A stretch of 64,000 bases of DNA, taken from positions 1,798,001 to 1,862,000 of the forward strand of contig NZ_JBAKFF010000001.1 of NCBI RefSeq assembly GCF_040838345.1. The letters are read 5' to 3'. A program made the position numbers and the translations under genes. The notes under the pieces were generated by a model. That model was not told where the DNA came from, did no database searches, and saw only the letters and a list, made by a program, of their open reading frames with translations. Source of the stretch: Spiribacter sp. 1M189. GTDB taxonomy: Bacteria > Pseudomonadota > Gammaproteobacteria > Nitrococcales > Nitrococcaceae. This document shows positions 61,256-64,000 of the stretch, piece after piece; position 1 is the stretch's first letter; every line of letters begins with the position of its first letter.

Positions 61256-63699
61256 GGGGTCGCCTCGCCGGCCGTGTCCAACGAGCCAGCCGGTGCCGAT
61301 GCGCCCCGCGGGCGGCCGCCCCGGGTCAGGCGGAGGGCGTTGAGTACCACCAGTACCGAGCTCGCGGACATGCCGATGGCCGCCGCCCAGGGTGGGATCT
61401 GGCCCATGGCGGCAAGCGGCAGGGCCAGGGCGTTATAGCCCGCCGCCCAGGTGAGGTTCTCGCGGATCACCCGGCGGGTCCGCCGGGCCAGGTCGATGCC
61501 CGGTGCCAGTGCGGTGAGTCGTTCGCCGGCGAGGAGCAGATCGGCACTGCCATGGGCGATGGCGGCACCACTCCCGAGGGCGACAGCCAGATCGGCGCCG
61601 GCAAGCACCGGCGCATCGTTGACGCCATCGCCCACCATGGCGGTGGCACCGCGTTGGCGTTGTGCGCTGAGCCACTCCAGCTTGTCCGCCGGCGTCAGCC
61701 CCGAGCGCCATTCCTCGATGCCCAGCCGTTCGGCCACCGCCGCCACAGAGGGTTCGGCATCGCCGCTGGCAATGCTGATCCGAATGCCGGCCTGTCGCAG
61801 CGCGGTGACTGCCGCTTCGGCATCGGGCCGGATGCGATCCGTGAGCACGAATCGGCCGAGCAGGCTTTCGGTATCGCCCAAAAGGACTTCTGTGCCCGAG
61901 TCGCTGCGGCGCGCCGGCACCGGCTTGCCGCTGAGGGCTGCTACCCAGTCGGGGCGGCCGAGCCGCAGCCGGCGGCCGGCACGCCCGGCCTCCACGCCCA
62001 GGCCGGGATGACTCTCGATGGCCTGTACCGAGGGGTCGCGTCGCATGCCATCAAAGGCCCGCGCCAGCGGGTGGCCGGCCTCGGCCTCCATGGCCGCGGC
62101 AACGGCCAGGCAATCCGCCTCGGAGAGCGCGCCCAGCATGTCCCGCTCGCCCAGCGCGATCCGTCCCACGGTGAGGGTGCCCGTCTTGTCGAAGACAACC
62201 TGTTCGACCGCGGCCAGCCGCTCGATGGCATCCGCCCTGGCCACCAAAAGCCCTTCCCTGGCCAGCCGCGAGGTGGCGCTGACCAGGGCCGCCGGCGTCG
62301 CCAGCGAAAGGGCGCAGGGGCAGGTCACCACCAGCACGGCCAGGGTAATCTCGAAGGCGCGTTCCGGCGCGATCTGCAGCCAGACCGCCCCGGTGACCGC
62401 GGCCGCGACCAGTAGCGCCGTGACGAACACCCGGGCAATCCGGTCGGCCAACCGCGCCACCGGCGGACGTTCCGCCTGGGCCCGCTCCAGCAGTCGCATC
62501 ACCGAGGCCACCACCGTATCGCCCCCGGTGCGGGTGACCTCAATATCCAGCGCGCTACTGGTGTTGGTGCTGCCCCCCACCACTTCGTCGCCCACGGATC
62601 GGGGCTGCGGGACCGACTCGCCGGTCAGCAGCGATTCGTCGACATGACTGCGCCCGCGCAGGATCCGGCCATCCGCGGGGATCGCCTCGCCGGGGCGCAC
62701 CCGCAGCTGATCACCGGGCTCGAGGGCCGCCAGCGCAACCCGTTCCTCGCCGTCGGTGCCGAGGCGCAATGCCGTGGCGGGCAGTAGCCGGCCCAGCGCG
62801 GTACTGGCCCGCCCGGCCCGCTGGCGGGCCATCAGCTCAAGGAAGCGGGCGACGGTGAGAAAGAACACGAACATGGTCACCGAATCGAAATAGACCTCAC
62901 CACTGCCGCTGAACACGTGCCAGACACTGGCGGTATAGGCGCTGCCCACCGCCAGCGCCACCGGCACGTCCATGCCCGGCCGCCGGGCGCGTAGATCCCG
63001 CAGCGCGCCCTGAAAGAACGGATAGCCCGCGTACAGGGCCACCGGCGTTGCCACCAGTGCGCTTACCCAGCGCAGCAGGGTCTCCAGTGCCGGATCCATG
63101 TCGGCCTGGATGGCACCGGCGTAGAGCCCGACGGCGTACATCATCACCTGCATCATGCCGAGGCCGGCCACGGCCAGGCGGCGAATGGCGGCGCGCTGCT
63201 CGCGCAGGGCCGCGGAATCGCGCTCTCCCGGTGTCAGCGGATGCGGGTGGTAGCCAATCCGGTCGAGCTCGCGAAGCAGCACCGAGAGGGCCGTGGTCTC
63301 CGGATCCCAGGTCAGTACCGCCCGGGCGGAGGCCGGGTTGACGCTGATTCCGATAACGCCGGGAAGGCGGCCGAGCAGGTGCTCGATCAGCCAGCCGCAG
63401 GCCGAACAGCGCAGTCCCTCGATGAGCAGAACCACCTCGCGACTGCCGTCCGGTCGCATGCGCACCAGCTCGCGCTGGGCGGTATCGCTGTCCCAGGCGT
63501 TCCAGTCGTCGGGCTGCGGATCGGGCCGCGGGGCACTGGCCGTGCGGTACTGGTAGAAATCCTCCAGGCCGGCACCGGCGATCAGGCTGGCGACCGCTGC
63601 ACAGCCCGTGCAGCATACCGAGTGGGTCTCGCCGTTGATGGTGACCGTCGGCGGGTCACCCGGCGGGAGGGGCTCTCCGCAGTGATAGCAGCCGCTCAA
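61252..63699 (-). CDS. ccoI: copper P-type ATPase for cbb3 oxidase assembly
   Basis: An 815-aa CcoI/FixI copper pump: Cys-rich N-terminus ([18 protein letters not shown]), heavy-metal domain [15 protein letters not shown] motif in [24 protein letters not shown] and [10 protein letters not shown]. It supplies Cu to the CcoN subunit. It differs from the CopA in the window, which is the export type. Overlaps bind it to ccoH and ccoS. Confidence 0.95.
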   Translation of the reverse strand: MSGCYHCGEPLPPGDPPTVTINGETHSVCCTGCAAVASLIAGAGLEDFYQYRTASAPRPDPQPDDWNAWDSDTAQRELVRMRPDGSREVVLLIEGLRCSACGWLIEHLLGRLPGVIGISVNPASARAVLTWDPETTALSVLLRELDRIGYHPHPLTPGERDSAALREQRAAIRRLAVAGLGMMQVMMYAVGLYAGAIQADMDPALETLLRWVSALVATPVALYAGYPFFQGALRDLRARRPGMDVPVALAVGSAYTASVWHVFSGSGEVYFDSVTMFVFFLTVARFLELMARQRAGRASTALGRLLPATALRLGTDGEERVALAALEPGDQLRVRPGEAIPADGRILRGRSHVDESLLTGESVPQPRSVGDEVVGGSTNTSSALDIEVTRTGGDTVVASVMRLLERAQAERPPVARLADRIARVFVTALLVAAAVTGAVWLQIAPERAFEITLAVLVVTCPCALSLATPAALVSATSRLAREGLLVARADAIERLAAVEQVVFDKTGTLTVGRIALGERDMLGALSEADCLAVAAAMEAEAGHPLARAFDGMRRDPSVQAIESHPGLGVEAGRAGRRLRLGRPDWVAALSGKPVPARRSDSGTEVLLGDTESLLGRFVLTDRIRPDAEAAVTALRQAGIRISIASGDAEPSVAAVAERLGIEEWRSGLTPADKLEWLSAQRQRGATAMVGDGVNDAPVLAGADLAVALGSGAAIAHGSADLLLAGERLTALAPGIDLARRTRRVIRENLTWAAGYNALALPLAAMGQIPPWAAAIGMSASSVLVVLNALRLTRGGRPRGASAPAGSLDTAGEATP

Positions 63700-64000
63700 G
63701 GCGCATCGGCACCGGCGCCGAGCCGGGCCTCGGTGGCGCCCGCGCCGATGCGGCCCTCAAGCCGCCAGACCTCGGCCGGATCCGTGATGATCAGGTAATG
63801 CCGCTGGTCGATGGCCTGTGGCAGGCGCCCCTCATAGCGCTGGCCATCCACGCGCACCAGCTGGATGCGCTGGTCGCGGTCGCCCTGGGTGGCGTGGGCC
63901 AGTCTGACGTCCAGCTGCTGCGGGTAGTCATGGGCACCGCCCAGCCACAACCGCACGGTGCCGTCCGCCTCGGGCAGGCTGACCTCGGCGCTCAGCCCCA
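63696..64000 (-). CDS. ccoH: CcoH/FixH (partial, cut by window edge)
   Basis: At least 100 codons are open to the window end. The sequence [25 protein letters not shown], read in parts, and [14 protein letters not shown] fit the periplasmic domain of FixH/CcoH. The N-terminal anchor lies outside. The stop overlaps the ccoI start (ATGA). Together with ccoI and ccoS it defines the standard cbb3 assembly order. Confidence 0.75.
   Translation of the reverse strand, partial: GLSAEVSLPEADGTVRLWLGGAHDYPQQLDVRLAHATQGDRDQRIQLVRVDGQRYEGRLPQAIDQRHYLIITDPAEVWRLEGRIGAGATEARLGAGADAP

Noticed and set aside
1-64000. CRISPR array, tRNA, rRNA or prophage
   Set aside because: No regularly spaced direct repeats, no tRNA T-loop context with a matching acceptor stem, no rRNA-like sequence and no phage structural genes were seen.

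Overview
The window is a dense, GC-rich (low-to-mid 60s percent by eye) bacterial chromosome segment with about 67 protein genes, one of them cut by the right edge. No rRNA or tRNA genes, CRISPR arrays, transposases or phage genes were seen. Gene families (FolX, YajG-type lipoprotein, divergent rpiA/ilvA, CcoH-CcoI-CcoS, OtsBA, GlpK/GlpR/GlpD with a GlpSTPQV-type glycerol ABC importer) point to a gammaproteobacterium. A halophilic or purple-sulfur-bacterial relative (Ectothiorhodospiraceae, Spiribacter-like) is my best guess; this is an inference from gene content, not a database result.

Left part (1-12.4 kb): envelope sugar-nucleotide genes (WbpM/CapD-like dehydratase, galE, rfbB) are interleaved with toxin-antitoxin pairs (Phd/VapC-like, YefM/YoeB-like, and further on a divergent HigB/HigA-like pair). 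Then come a periplasmic glutathione peroxidase, an ElyC/YdcF-like protein, rpiA/ilvA, a DksA-type zinc-finger protein, and three small cysteine-rich proteins. The only gene-poor stretch (about 9974-10555) carries a 19-bp perfect inverted repeat about 160 bp apart and a polypyrimidine tract.

Middle (12.4-35.9 kb): apt; a NodIJ-type ABC exporter and an RND efflux pump with its adaptor on the minus strand; a universal stress protein; a LysE-type exporter; folE-folX (a tetrahydromonapterin-type branch); a six-hairpin glycosidase-like protein coupled to a GT4 glycosyltransferase; wrbA with a glutathionyl-hydroquinone reductase and ribA; a second RND pump with an unusual proton-relay signature; a GST; azlCD; a LysR regulator; TspO and a glyoxalase.

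Glycerol region (35.9-46.0 kb): glpK is divergent from glpR, followed by glpD and a full glycerol ABC importer (two dissimilar ATPases, two permeases, a small DUF2160 membrane protein and a binding protein), ending in a strong terminator. The two ATPases have complementary defects, predicting one canonical and one degenerate ATP site. GlpR-like operator sequences are visible.

Right part (46.0-64 kb): a copper ATPase behind a CueR-like 19-bp-spacer promoter and overlapping a CsoR/RcnR-family gene; a Pat-type acyl-CoA synthetase/acetyltransferase fusion with a palindrome at its promoter; dinB; a tightly overlapped otsB-GH15-otsA trehalose operon; a YajG lipoprotein; an MTHFR-like protein, a MOSC protein and a small membrane protein; a D-2-hydroxyacid dehydrogenase; and a cbb3 oxidase assembly cluster (ccoH-ccoI-ccoS-TauE/SafE-like) running off the right edge.
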